Assembly (NCBI GenBank): GCA_003142185.1
Contig: PLOR01000009.1
Coordinates: 91,410 to 133,691 of the forward strand
DNA from: Bryobacterales bacterium
GTDB lineage: Bacteria; Acidobacteriota; Terriglobia; Bryobacterales; Bryobacteraceae
Length of the DNA: 42,282 nucleotides
Direction: 5' to 3'
Part shown: positions 33,395-41,794 of the stretch, one piece after another
How the letters are laid out: every line of letters starts with the position of its first letter
Numbering within the stretch: position 1 is the stretch's first letter
Program-made: the position numbers and the translations under genes
The notes under the pieces: model-generated
Databases searched by the model: none
What the model was told of the DNA's origin: nothing
The model's input: the letters and a program-made list of their open reading frames with translations, nothing else

Positions 33395-34669
33395 CTACTT
33401 GCGCCACACAACTCCGCCCTTCATCACGAAGCTGACTTTTTCGAGCGTGGCGATGTTCTCGAGCGGATTTCCCTCCACCGCAACCACATCGGCAAGGTAC
33501 CCCGCCTGTAGCGCACCGATCTGGCCGTCCCATCCGAGCAGCTTCGCGGCATGCAGTGTGCCGGCTTGAATCGCTGCCAGTGGTGACATGCCGTATTTCA
33601 CCATCAGAACGAATTCGCGCGCCTGCGTGCCATGCGGGAACGGCCCCACGTCCGAGCCCATCGCGAATTCGACGCCGGCCGCCAGTTGGTTGCGGAATTC
33701 CGCGGCGTGATATTCGAGCATCGCCCGCTCCCGCGCGGCCATGGCCGGTGAAGCCGCGTGATCGGCGAAGTAATCGACGATGGCGAAGGTGGGCACCGCG
33801 AAGATGCCGCGTTCTCGCATCAGCCGCATGGTTTCGTCGCTCAATTGATAGGCATGGTCGATCGACGCCACGCCGGCGCGCGCCGCATAGAGCGTGCCCG
33901 GCTCACCGGTGGCGTGCACCGCGATACGCTTGCCCACCCGCGCCGCCTCCGCAACCGCGGCCGAGAGTTCCGCCTCGGTGTACTGGTATGGCGTGGCGAA
34001 TTTGCCACTCGCCAGCGTGTCGTGCCCAGTCTCGTAGATCTTGATAAAATCTGCACCCTCCTTGAACTGCCCGCGGATGACGCGGATCAAGTCGAGCGCA
34101 TTATTGGCCCAAGTGGCGTTGGGCAGCACCCGCTGTTCCGGGTTATAGCCGATAGCGTCTTCATGACCACCGAGAATGTCGACCGCGTTGCCGCTGATGC
34201 GCAACCGGGGACCCGGAATGGAGCCGGCGTTGATCGCGTCGCGCACCGCCGTGTCGGCCGATCCGGCGCCCTCGGTTCCCATGTCGCGCTCGGCGGTGAA
34301 CCCAGCCATCAGGTCGTCGCGCGCCGCCAGCAGCGCCGTGATCGTCCGCTGGGGAACCGATTCCTGTACCGTCTGCAGGTCTTCCGCGCCCGGATGCAGA
34401 AACAGATGCACGTGCGCGTCAATCAATCCGGGCAGCAGCGTGCGGTCTCCCAGGTCGATCGTCTCGGCATCCGCGGGCCGGCTGACCTTCACGCCGACCT
34501 CGGCGATCCGATCCCCGCGCACCAGCACTTCGCCCGGCGCGATCACTTTGCCCGTCTCCACATCCAGCAGCCGGGCCGCGTGCAACACGATCGGGTGATT
34601 CGCCGGCTGGCACCATGCCCTGCCGGCCAGCGCCACAACAAGTAACGAGAGAGAACGCAAGAGTTTCAT
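33395..34669 (-). CDS. secreted amidohydrolase-superfamily protein
   Basis: Metal-dependent hydrolase of 424 residues with a signal peptide (KLLRSLSLLVVALAGRAWCQ). The composite beta domain (LHAARLLDVETGKVIAPGEV) precedes the TIM barrel with LIDAHVHLF near residue 80. Other metal-site motifs are a Lys in FIKIYETG, HATG, DHAY and GSDVGPF near the end. It is of the imidazolonepropionase/prolidase-like branch that includes dipeptidases. The C-terminal DVVAVEGNPLENI is typical. The start is the ATG opening the signal peptide; longer frames read through a hairpin repeat. It follows a coupled gene pair after 75 bases on the same strand and may be co-transcribed with it. Confidence 0.9.
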   Translation of the reverse strand: MKLLRSLSLLVVALAGRAWCQPANHPIVLHAARLLDVETGKVIAPGEVLVRGDRIAEVGVKVSRPADAETIDLGDRTLLPGLIDAHVHLFLHPGAEDLQTVQESVPQRTITALLAARDDLMAGFTAERDMGTEGAGSADTAVRDAINAGSIPGPRLRISGNAVDILGGHEDAIGYNPEQRVLPNATWANNALDLIRVIRGQFKEGADFIKIYETGHDTLASGKFATPYQYTEAELSAAVAEAARVGKRIAVHATGEPGTLYAARAGVASIDHAYQLSDETMRLMRERGIFAVPTFAIVDYFADHAASPAMAARERAMLEYHAAEFRNQLAAGVEFAMGSDVGPFPHGTQAREFVLMVKYGMSPLAAIQAGTLHAAKLLGWDGQIGALQAGYLADVVAVEGNPLENIATLEKVSFVMKGGVVWRK

Positions 34670-34684
34670 AAGCTGTTGCGCGCC

Positions 34685-34690
34685 ATCATA
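34685..34690 (-). promoter_or_regulatory. -10-like TATGAT upstream of the amidohydrolase
   Basis: Minus-strand TATGAT (5/6) ends 15 bases before the ATG. No clear -35; weak support for a separate promoter. Confidence 0.25.
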
Positions 34691-34697
34691 CCACTTG

Positions 34698-34723
34698 GTG
34701 GGGCATGCTTTAGCGGCTTGCCC
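34698..34723. repeat. GTGGGGCA-type hairpin repeat
   Basis: Variant beginning GTGGGGCATGCTTTAGCGG with an imperfect fold-back to GCTTGCCC. It lies in the short gap upstream of the amidohydrolase start. Confidence 0.5.
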
Positions 34724-34744
34724 TTCCATGCGATTGACGCCGTT

Positions 34745-36064
34745 TCAGTAGGCAGGGCCTGGATAAACCGCCGTATCGGGCGATGTCTGGTATGTCGCCA
34801 GTATGTTCCCGTATCGCGTATCAAGGATGACAACGTCGCCCGATGAGCCGGCGAACCAGACCGTCGAACCATCCTGAGACATTTCTATGGACGATGCATC
34901 GGTCGAGGGCAGGCCGGAGTTGAACTGACTGGTGATTTGGCGGACGGTGAGGTCGAAGACCTGCAGTTGATTTCCAACCTTCCAAAAGAGCCGGGTTCCG
35001 TCCGGGTGGATGAATATCTGGGTGCCGAGTCCCGGATAACCGCCGCTCTTCCCTGGCGTATAGGTCGACGCGGATAGGTCGGCCGTGCCGCTGAGGACGT
35101 CGTAGTAAGTGATCATTCCCGAGCTGCTGAGAAGGTAGGCGGTAAGTCCGTCCGGGGACATCACTAACGCAGTGGGAGCATATTTCAACAACAGCGTGGA
35201 AGTGAGGGTTTGCGTGACCGCGTCGAAGGCCAGCAACACGCCGAGATTGCCCGCCGAGTCCTTCGTATAATAGCTGACCGCGTAGAGAGCGATCCCGCCA
35301 CTGTTGGTGAACGCGATGCCCGCGGGTGCGGTATTGTTCGGATCGAGCGTCGAGGTCGGGATCGTCGCCAGCACGCTTTGGCTGTCCAGGTCGCAAATCG
35401 AGATTTCGTTGACTGTTTCGGCGTGAGCCGTCCAGACCTCGTTTCCGACGCCCGTCGATGATGGCCGGACGGCAAATACTCTCGCCTGCGGCGGGAGGGC
35501 AACCAGGCTTGATATTGCGAAGGTCGTCATGTCGACTCTCAAAATGTTATAACTGAGGCCGTCCAGCATGATCATCTGAGGGTCCGCGGAAGTGGCCGGC
35601 GGCACCAGCGTCAGATCGGGGTGAGCCGTCCTCGCATATGGGCCGTATATGGGTGGGAGATGGGGCACACCGGTACTCACGGCAAGAAACTCCATCATTG
35701 CCGCTCCAATGGCTCCAATCGTTTCAGCCTCCGATTCCGCCAGGGGCGTGCAGACGGGAGTCAGTAAGGGCGTTACTGCCAGATAAAACGTAATATCACC
35801 ATCGAAATTCGTATACGTACCGTATTGCGCGTCCGCATAAACGCAGCTTGTTGCGTAAAACTTGAACTCCTTGGTCCCCCCAACATCGCTAATCTGCCAC
35901 GAGTACTTGATATTGCTCAAGAGGTAGGGCGCGACTGCGAGATTAAGCGTGACGCCGGCGTACTTATTGTCGATTACATCGCCGCCGAAGTCGATAATGG
36001 TTGTGCCCGCACCCTGGGCATGCAGCTGGCCCAGAATCAGTAAGAGCAAGCAGAGGAGCTTCAT
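34745..36064 (-). CDS. secreted beta-propeller protein of unknown function
   Basis: Protein of 439 residues with a signal peptide (KLLCLLLLILGQLHAQ). The first 150 residues (TIIDFGGDVIDNKYAGVTLN, then KFYATSCVYADAQYG) are unrecognised. From about residue 165 there are repeated strands of YVTN-type propeller character: MIMLDGLSYNILRVD, NEISICDLDSQSVLATIPT, GVLLAFDAVTQTLTSTL, MSPDGLTAYLLSSSGMITYYD and MSQDGSTVWFAGSSGDVVILD. The start overlaps the upstream Solibacter-domain gene's stop by four bases (ATGA). It mirrors the FG-GAP/Solibacter pair near 10915 but in the opposite gene order. Function unknown; a surface-binding role is an inference. Confidence 0.82.
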   Translation of the reverse strand: MKLLCLLLLILGQLHAQGAGTTIIDFGGDVIDNKYAGVTLNLAVAPYLLSNIKYSWQISDVGGTKEFKFYATSCVYADAQYGTYTNFDGDITFYLAVTPLLTPVCTPLAESEAETIGAIGAAMMEFLAVSTGVPHLPPIYGPYARTAHPDLTLVPPATSADPQMIMLDGLSYNILRVDMTTFAISSLVALPPQARVFAVRPSSTGVGNEVWTAHAETVNEISICDLDSQSVLATIPTSTLDPNNTAPAGIAFTNSGGIALYAVSYYTKDSAGNLGVLLAFDAVTQTLTSTLLLKYAPTALVMSPDGLTAYLLSSSGMITYYDVLSGTADLSASTYTPGKSGGYPGLGTQIFIHPDGTRLFWKVGNQLQVFDLTVRQITSQFNSGLPSTDASSIEMSQDGSTVWFAGSSGDVVILDTRYGNILATYQTSPDTAVYPGPAY

Positions 36065-37695
36065 TGGAGGACCACCGATTGAGCCAGCCAACTTGAGTTG
36101 AGCAGAATTCCGTTCGCTGCCAGGCCATTCGCGAACGTGGCCGCGTTATCCACCCCCAGCGTTCCGATGAACAGGTTGGCGTAAGAGCCATCGAGGATCA
36201 GATAACTCGGCGGCAGGTTCGCCAGCGTATCCGCGGAAATGGTGAACGTGCTGGCCCCGGGCGCGGCGAGGCACTGTACTTCCACCGTGGAGTTAGTAGC
36301 CGCTGCGTAGGCATAGAGCAAAATTGCCGTGGGCGCCGCTGGGTCTCCGGGTGTGAACGCGAGGGCGAGCGGTGCGTTCCTCGGCACAACGATGATCTCA
36401 CTCGGGCGGCTCCAGGCCGGCGGCGGCTCGGGGTTGAGAGGTATCACCGTTTGGTTCGGGCCGGCAGGATCGATGGTGAATGTCCCGTTCGCGCCCAGCA
36501 GATTCATCGCCATCACATTCGAGTTGACCATCCCACCCAGGGTGCTCGAAAAGTAATAGCTGCTGGGCGAGAAGGGCAGAGGCTGCGTGCCGTTGTTGTA
36601 GGTCTGATTGGGCTGTGGATTGAGGCTGGCGCTGGCGGGCAACGCTCCGCGGAGGCTTTTGTCATAGTAGGAGTCGCCCGAAGTCTGGTTCACTAGACAC
36701 GTTCCGGGGGGCGGATAGGACATGTAAGGATCGAAGCTATAGGGCGAATTGGGCCGCGTGTAGAACCGCGAATAGAGCTTATCGAGAGTCTTGAGAATGG
36801 CCGGGGATGTACTCACATTTTCGACCGTGTCTACCCGCTCCAGATGGATGAAGGCCTGCGTTCCAGGCGTGCGGACCAGTTTCGAAAGCGGGTTGCCCGG
36901 GTCGTCGCACGAGTTGGTGCCGGCAGCGGCGATGGCCATGGTGGTGACATTAGACACCGCGCCGCCGGCGTTAACCGACACCGGTACCCAGCAACCGAGC
37001 GGGGCATTGGCGGGAACGTAGGCGTTGATCTGATCCACACCGGCGCAGCACGGGCTGCGCCCGGAATAGAGGACGGTTGCGGCCTGGCCTCCGATGGTAA
37101 CCGTCACCGGCGTCGAGACGTTGCCGGGCGTGGGCGCTACGTTATCGGGAAACGTGACCGGGCCCAGGCCGGTGCCCCAAATCTCAACGATTTGACCGGG
37201 CGCCGTAGGAGTCACCAGCGAGTTGATCGGCAGACTGGTCGCGGACACATAGTTCTGGATGCTGCCGGGACCGGCCCCGCCGGCGACTGCGAAGAGGCCC
37301 GGCGCCGAGTCTGCGATCTGAATGGTGATGGCGTTGCTGCGGGTGTTCTGATACGTCAAACGCAACGTGGCCAGGCCGGCCGTGACACTGGAAGGCATCA
37401 CGGCGTTGATCTGTCCCGCCGAGACGAAGAGCGGGAACGCCTGGGTGACCACGCCAATCTGCGTGACACTTAGCGACACTCCGCCAAACGTTGTTGCCAG
37501 AGGAGCGGATGCCGTCTGGTATTGGGCGGGGCCCAGGTTCTCACCGTAAACCGTGAACACACTGCCGCGCGCGATCGGCGCGTTGGGCAGACCGAAGGGC
37601 GCGGAGGAAGCCGCGTTGACGGTGCCGCGATTGTAGAGGATTGGCTGTTGGGCTAACAGAACGCTCGCAGACAGAACGAGCAGCACGACGCGCAT
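36061..37695 (-). CDS. secreted TIGR03437 (Solibacter domain) protein
   Basis: Secreted protein of 544 residues; the signal peptide ends SASVLLAQ. Residues 20-250 are a clear TIGR03437 domain (NRGTVNAASSAPFGLPNAP, VSAGQINAVMPSSV, GAGPGSIQNYVSA, IVEIWGTGLGPVTFP). At about residue 250 the segment GCWVPVSVNAGGAVSNVTTM leads to a C-terminal domain with a Cys near the junction (NSCDDPG). The end FTISADTLANLPPSY matches the corresponding part of the protein at 13893-15461, so the two are paralogues. The downstream beta-propeller gene is translationally coupled. Confidence 0.88.
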   Translation of the reverse strand: MRVVLLVLSASVLLAQQPILYNRGTVNAASSAPFGLPNAPIARGSVFTVYGENLGPAQYQTASAPLATTFGGVSLSVTQIGVVTQAFPLFVSAGQINAVMPSSVTAGLATLRLTYQNTRSNAITIQIADSAPGLFAVAGGAGPGSIQNYVSATSLPINSLVTPTAPGQIVEIWGTGLGPVTFPDNVAPTPGNVSTPVTVTIGGQAATVLYSGRSPCCAGVDQINAYVPANAPLGCWVPVSVNAGGAVSNVTTMAIAAAGTNSCDDPGNPLSKLVRTPGTQAFIHLERVDTVENVSTSPAILKTLDKLYSRFYTRPNSPYSFDPYMSYPPPGTCLVNQTSGDSYYDKSLRGALPASASLNPQPNQTYNNGTQPLPFSPSSYYFSSTLGGMVNSNVMAMNLLGANGTFTIDPAGPNQTVIPLNPEPPPAWSRPSEIIVVPRNAPLALAFTPGDPAAPTAILLYAYAAATNSTVEVQCLAAPGASTFTISADTLANLPPSYLILDGSYANLFIGTLGVDNAATFANGLAANGILLNSSWLAQSVVLQ

Positions 37696-37706
37696 TGGCT
37701 CAGTCT

Positions 37707-37712
37707 ACTATA
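37707..37712 (-). promoter_or_regulatory. -10-like TATAGT close to the start codon
   Basis: A 5/6 match to TATAAT, 11 bases before the ATG of the Solibacter-domain gene, implying a leader of about five bases. No good -35 visible. Confidence 0.35.
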
Positions 37713-37837
37713 GTCGTGACCAGGATCAAGCAGAATGCGCAGTCCCCAAGGACTTGGAGAAGAAAGCAGTACTAAATCACCCTATTACGTGCTAGAACTG
37801 AGTCTCCGCGCAGCCAAACTCACTCGGCAACCCGCCG

Positions 37838-38554
37838 CTACCCCAACAAATCCCGCGCGTCGATCTTCTTTTCTTTGGGCAACGGAGCATTCAGGAACCG
37901 CAGGAACGGCACCATGGCGCGGAAGCGATCCACAATTTCCTGGTACAGCGTGGGCAAAGTGGCGACGTCGGGTGGCAGTTCCACGTACAGGACGAACTGC
38001 TTGAAACGCAGCAGGTCGGCCGCCGGATGGTCCGCACAGAACCCTTTCGGCACCCGCGCCAGTTGCTCGCCCTGCAATTCGCCTAGCAGGCGCCGCACCT
38101 TCGGGTTCGCCAGGATCCGCCGGAGTGCGGCATGGTTGTCTGCAATATGATTGCGAATCGCCAGCAGCGCAGCCGGTTCCGGCATGTACACGCCGCCGCC
38201 CACCGCTACTTCCTTGTGCGAAATCGCCACATAGAAACCGCCGTGCCCATGGGCCATGCCGCCGCGCAAAGGGAAACTGGCGGCGATGTGCTCCTTGTAG
38301 GGCTTCTTGTCCTTGCTGAAACGCACGTCACGATAGATGCGGAAGATGGCTTTCTCGGGATCGGTAGCGTACTCCGGCGCAAAGCCGGCCAGCGCCTGGT
38401 TCAGCGCCTCCACCAGTTCGCGCATGGGCTGCTTCACGCTAGTCTCGAACACCGCTTTCCGCGGCTGAAACCATTCGCGACGATTGTTCCGCGCCAACCC
38501 GCGGAGAAATCCGAGTGCTTCCGGGGGAAAGCCCGCAAAGCCGGAACGCGCCAT
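37838..38554 (-). CDS. DUF2461 (TIGR02453) family protein
   Basis: Cytoplasmic protein of 238 residues in the uncharacterised DUF2461 family. Conserved segments are FLRGLARNNRREWFQPRK near the N-terminus, FRIYRDVRFSKDKKPYKEHIA near residue 70, and GGFYVAISHKEVAVGGGVYMP near 105. Length is normal. A strong AAAGGGAGG ribosome site marks the start, so longer frames were rejected. The gene is divergent from murB with only 25 bases between the two start codons, so control regions must overlap coding sequence. No molecular function is known for the family. Confidence 0.92.
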   Translation of the reverse strand: MARSGFAGFPPEALGFLRGLARNNRREWFQPRKAVFETSVKQPMRELVEALNQALAGFAPEYATDPEKAIFRIYRDVRFSKDKKPYKEHIAASFPLRGGMAHGHGGFYVAISHKEVAVGGGVYMPEPAALLAIRNHIADNHAALRRILANPKVRRLLGELQGEQLARVPKGFCADHPAADLLRFKQFVLYVELPPDVATLPTLYQEIVDRFRAMVPFLRFLNAPLPKEKKIDARDLLG

Positions 38555-38566
38555 ACAACCTCCCTT

Positions 38567-38572
38567 TATAAT
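38567..38572 (+). promoter_or_regulatory. consensus -10 TATAAT seven bases before murB
   Basis: TATAAT, seven bases, then ATG 38580, with no Shine-Dalgarno sequence: identical spacing to the cytochrome gene. Transcription would start at the ATG. The hexamer lies within the 25-base divergent gap. Confidence 0.5.
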
Positions 38573-38579
38573 CGAGATA

Positions 38580-39542
38580 ATGCCGACCACCGAAGAGATG
38601 CGCGCGCATCTCGCCGCGATTCCCAATTTAACCCTTTCGGCCGACGTCCCGCTGGCGCGCCATACGCGCTTCGGCGTGGGCGGGCCGGCCGATCTGTACG
38701 CTGAGACCGGGGCGGAGGATGCCTTTCTCGAAGCGCTCCGTGCGGGCGAAGCCAGCGGCTTTCCGACGATAGTGATTGGCGGCGGAACTAACTTGATCGT
38801 CTCCGACCGCGGCTATCGCGGCCTGGTGCTGCGCTACCGCGGCGACGCCCTCAGTGCCGAAGACAACCGCGTCACCGCCGGCGCCGGCGCAGAGTTGCAG
38901 CGCCTGGTGGATTTCTCGATCGACCGAGGCCTGCGAGGCCTGGAGACGCTGGCCGGCATCCCCGGCTGGACCGGCGCGGCCATCTACGGCAATGCCGGCG
39001 CCTATGGCCATTCGATCTCCGAACGCGTCGCCTGCGTACGCTTCTTCGATGGCCGCCACGTACGCGCCTTCTCCAACGCCGAGTGCCAGTTTGCTTACCG
39101 CGAAAGCATTTTCAAACGGCACAAAGAGTGGATCGTCTTCACCGCCGAGTTGGAGCTGGAACCAGCGGATCGAGACGAGCTCCGCCGCACCGCCGACGGC
39201 ATCGTCAAGGTCCGCAACGAGAAGTTCCCGGTCACCATGCAGTGCGCCGGCAGCATCTTTAAGAACCTGCTGCTGCGCGATCTGCCACCCGCCGTGGCGG
39301 CCCAGGTGCCAGCCGAGTCGGTGCGCGAAGGCAAAGTGCCGGCCGCTTGGTTCCTCGATCAAGTGGGGGCCAAGGGCACGCAGCGCGGCGACATCCACGT
39401 GGCCGACTATCACGCCAACCTTATCTATAACGCCGGCAGCGGCACCGCCGCCGACTTGTGCGCGCTCATCCGGGATCTGAAAGCCCGCGTGCGCAGCCGC
39501 TTCGGTTTTGACCTGGAAGAGGAAGTGCAATACGTCGGCTGA
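38580..39542 (+). CDS. murB: UDP-N-acetylenolpyruvoylglucosamine reductase
   Basis: Cytoplasmic FAD enzyme of 320 residues that reduces UDP-GlcNAc-enolpyruvate to UDP-MurNAc with NADPH, the second committed step of peptidoglycan synthesis. FAD-binding motifs are HTRFGVGGPADLY, IGGGTNLIVSD and GIPGWTGAAIYGNAGAYG. The proton-donor serine is in CAGSIFKN near residue 225. The C-terminal Glu is in DLEEEVQYVG, and the KVPAAWFLDQVGAKG segment is typical. The gene is not in a mur operon here. Upstream in-frame sequence overlaps the divergent DUF2461 gene and is not protein-like. Confidence 0.97.
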   Translation: MPTTEEMRAHLAAIPNLTLSADVPLARHTRFGVGGPADLYAETGAEDAFLEALRAGEASGFPTIVIGGGTNLIVSDRGYRGLVLRYRGDALSAEDNRVTAGAGAELQRLVDFSIDRGLRGLETLAGIPGWTGAAIYGNAGAYGHSISERVACVRFFDGRHVRAFSNAECQFAYRESIFKRHKEWIVFTAELELEPADRDELRRTADGIVKVRNEKFPVTMQCAGSIFKNLLLRDLPPAVAAQVPAESVREGKVPAAWFLDQVGAKGTQRGDIHVADYHANLIYNAGSGTAADLCALIRDLKARVRSRFGFDLEEEVQYVG

Positions 39543-39551
39543 TTGCGTTTG

Positions 39552-39575
39552 GTGGGGCATGCTTTAGCTTGCCAA
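39552..39575. repeat. GTGGGGCA-type hairpin repeat
   Basis: Variant GTGGGGCATGCTTTAGC followed by TTGCCAA, closely matching the copy at 34698. It lies just after murB and could act as a weak stop signal, but lacks a T-run. Confidence 0.55.
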
Positions 39576-39665
39576 CGCCCGCTTGCGGGCGCGTCTTTTC
39601 ACAGCCTCTGAAGAGGCGCCCCCAGTCGTTTTTCCCCAACCCTAATTCTTTGGCCCCATCGCGCC

Positions 39666-39686
39666 GATCTCTTAGTACTAGAGATC
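39666..39686. promoter_or_regulatory. 21-base inverted repeat abutting the histidine kinase start
   Basis: Seven-base arms GATCTCT and AGAGATC flank TAGTACT, one base before the ATG. Its position suits an operator or a leader hairpin that could regulate the two-component genes; the regulator is unknown. Confidence 0.4.
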
Positions 39687-39687
39687 G

Positions 39688-41106
39688 ATGCCATCTCACG
39701 AAACCTTATTCACTAAGGCGGCCCGGCGCCACGTCGCCCGTCTGGCGCAGGTGATTGCTCCGGCGGCGCCGGGTCTGGAGCGGAAGTTCCTGGCGCTGCT
39801 CCGCAAGCGGCGCTATGGCGCCGTGGAGCGGCGCGCGCTGATGGCCATTTCACCGTGCGCGGCGGCGCGGCTCGGATCGATCGAGAGATTCCTCGATCAG
39901 GTGGAATATAACGGCCGGCGCCTGGCCAAGTGCAACCTCTCGCCTGATGCGGCCGGCGAAGTGCTGCGGCATTTCGATGAAATGCTGGAGCCTCTCTTGC
40001 AGGGCAGATTTGGCCCCTCACTGGAACAACTGCAATGGGCCACCCTGTTGGCGTTAGAGCGCGCTTATTACCGCGTGCGCGAAGAAGAAAGCCAGGCGCT
40101 GTTCGGCATTTATCGCGCCGGAGCGGAAGTAGCCGATTCCGGGAAGTTGTCCCAGCGCCTCGTGCGCCTGCTGGCGCACGCATTTCGAGCCCGCGCCGGA
40201 GGCCTGTTGGTAAAGGAAGGGGAGCTCGACCGGGAACTGCGCCAGCCGCTGTACATCGAGCAAGGCACCCCCGAGGAACGATGGATCGCCGACCCTGCGC
40301 TGCGCGGGCGGTACGCGTCTTACTGGTCTTACCCGCTCAATGGGTCGACGGCGCTTCAGCTCGGTTTCCCGGTTCCGTATCCCTGGCTGCCGCGCGAACT
40401 GGAGCTGATGGAGGCCGCGGCGGAGCACTTCCGCAAAGCCCGCGAGCGCGCGCTGCTGTTGGAGGAGGTGGAACGGCTGGCGGCAGCCGCCCGGCAGGCC
40501 GAGGATGACGAACGGCGGCGCATCGGCCGCGAACTGCATGACGAAGCCGGCCAATCGCTGTTGTCGCTGCGGCTGCAACTGGAAATGATGGAACGCGGCG
40601 CGGACCCGCCCATGCGGGCCAGTCTGCAGGAGGCCCGCGGCGTGCTCGAACGGACCGTCGTCGAGTTGCGGCGAATCATCGCCGCGCTCAGCCCTGCCGT
40701 GCTGGAGCGGCTCGGCCTGGCGCGGGCGCTGCGCCTGTTGGCAGGCCGGTTTGGCAGGACTTTTCCGGCGGGCGTCCGCGTCCGCATCGCCGGCCGCCTG
40801 GAGGATCTGCCGCCCTCTCTACAACAAGTGATTTACCGGGTCGCGCAGGAGGCCTTACAAAACGCGGCCAAACATTCCCAGGCAACCGTCGTAAGACTTT
40901 CCGTGATGCGAGCCGATAAGGTTATCAGAACGCGCATTTCAGATAACGGCCTCGGTTTTGAGGTCGGCGTTACGGCGAAGCCAATGTCATTCGGTCTGGC
41001 AGGCATGCGGGAGCGCGCGGCGCTCCTGGGCGGCAAGCTCACCGTGCGCAGTGCGCGCAACCAGGGAACGACGGTGATTTTGGAACTGCCGCTGAACTCG
41101 GCTTAG
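39688..41106 (+). CDS. soluble sensor histidine kinase, NarX/LiaS-like (HisKA_3)
   Basis: Histidine kinase of 472 residues with no membrane helix, so cytoplasmic. Residues 1-125 form a helical domain I do not recognise. Residues about 130-245 look GAF-like (LLAHAFRARAGGLLVKEGEL then SYPLNGSTALQLGFPVPYP). A short coiled coil leads into the HisKA_3 dimerisation domain with the phospho-acceptor H284 in RRRIGRELHDEAGQSL. The ATP-binding domain shows YRVAQEALQNAAKHS, DNGLGF and GLAGMRERAALLGG. It should phosphorylate the response regulator encoded 10 bases downstream. The signal is unknown; a soluble or redox/gas cue is possible given the lack of membrane segments. Confidence 0.93.
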   Translation: MPSHETLFTKAARRHVARLAQVIAPAAPGLERKFLALLRKRRYGAVERRALMAISPCAAARLGSIERFLDQVEYNGRRLAKCNLSPDAAGEVLRHFDEMLEPLLQGRFGPSLEQLQWATLLALERAYYRVREEESQALFGIYRAGAEVADSGKLSQRLVRLLAHAFRARAGGLLVKEGELDRELRQPLYIEQGTPEERWIADPALRGRYASYWSYPLNGSTALQLGFPVPYPWLPRELELMEAAAEHFRKARERALLLEEVERLAAAARQAEDDERRRIGRELHDEAGQSLLSLRLQLEMMERGADPPMRASLQEARGVLERTVVELRRIIAALSPAVLERLGLARALRLLAGRFGRTFPAGVRVRIAGRLEDLPPSLQQVIYRVAQEALQNAAKHSQATVVRLSVMRADKVIRTRISDNGLGFEVGVTAKPMSFGLAGMRERAALLGGKLTVRSARNQGTTVILELPLNSA

Positions 41107-41116
41107 GAAAACTCAC

Positions 41117-41788
41117 ATGTCTAAGATTCGCGTATTAATCACAGACGATCATGCAATGTTCCGGCAGGGGGTCCGCACCTTGCTCGCGGCGGAGCCCGAC
41201 CTCGAAATCGCCGGAGAAGCCAGGGACGCCGCCGAAGCGGTCAACCTGAGCCGGCAGAACCGCCCCGATGTCGTGTTAATGGATATCGGCATGACGGGGA
41301 TGAGCAGCTTTGAGGCCACCCGCGTGATCCGCAAAGAGCGGCCCGAAACGCGCGTCGTTTTCCTCTCCATGTACGACGACGATGAGTATCTGGCCGAATG
41401 CGTCTCTATCGGCGCCAGCGGCTACATCCTCAAAGAGAGTCCCGCCGAGCAATTATTGACCGCCATCCGCGAAGTGCACCGCGGCGGCAGCTACCTCAGC
41501 CCGCGCCTCCTCACTCGCCTGGTGGACGATCTCCGCACTCAGGGGCACGAGCCTGTCCGCCAACCGCGCTTCGGCACGCTCACCAAACGCGAACGCGAAA
41601 TCCTCAAAATGCTCGCCGAAGGCCAATCCGTCAAAGAGATCGCCACCGCCTTCGAGCTCAGCGTCAAGACCGTCGAGGCCCACAAGTTCAACCTGATGCG
41701 CAAGCTGGATATTCACAACAAGGCCCAACTGGTGCAGTACGCCATCCAGAAAAAAATCATTCGCCTGTCCGAGCCCCTGTTGAACTGA
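41117..41788 (+). CDS. NarL/FixJ-family response regulator
   Basis: Two-domain response regulator of 223 residues. The receiver has the acidic pair in ITDDHAMFRQGV, the phospho-acceptor D56 in DVVLMDIGM, and the conserved Lys in GYILKESP near residue 107. The LuxR-type DNA-binding domain is LTKREREILKMLAEGQS through ELSVKTVEAHKFNLMRKLDI. AGGAAA precedes the start, and the gene lies ten bases after the kinase, forming one operon. The targets are unknown; a candidate operator abuts the kinase start codon. Confidence 0.97.
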   Translation: MSKIRVLITDDHAMFRQGVRTLLAAEPDLEIAGEARDAAEAVNLSRQNRPDVVLMDIGMTGMSSFEATRVIRKERPETRVVFLSMYDDDEYLAECVSIGASGYILKESPAEQLLTAIREVHRGGSYLSPRLLTRLVDDLRTQGHEPVRQPRFGTLTKREREILKMLAEGQSVKEIATAFELSVKTVEAHKFNLMRKLDIHNKAQLVQYAIQKKIIRLSEPLLN

Positions 41789-41794
41789 ACCTAT

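Noticed and set aside
33155-33511. Plus-strand open frame between MATE and amidohydrolase genes
   Set aside because: It runs through a hairpin repeat and into the antisense of the amidohydrolase, with no domain or ribosome site.
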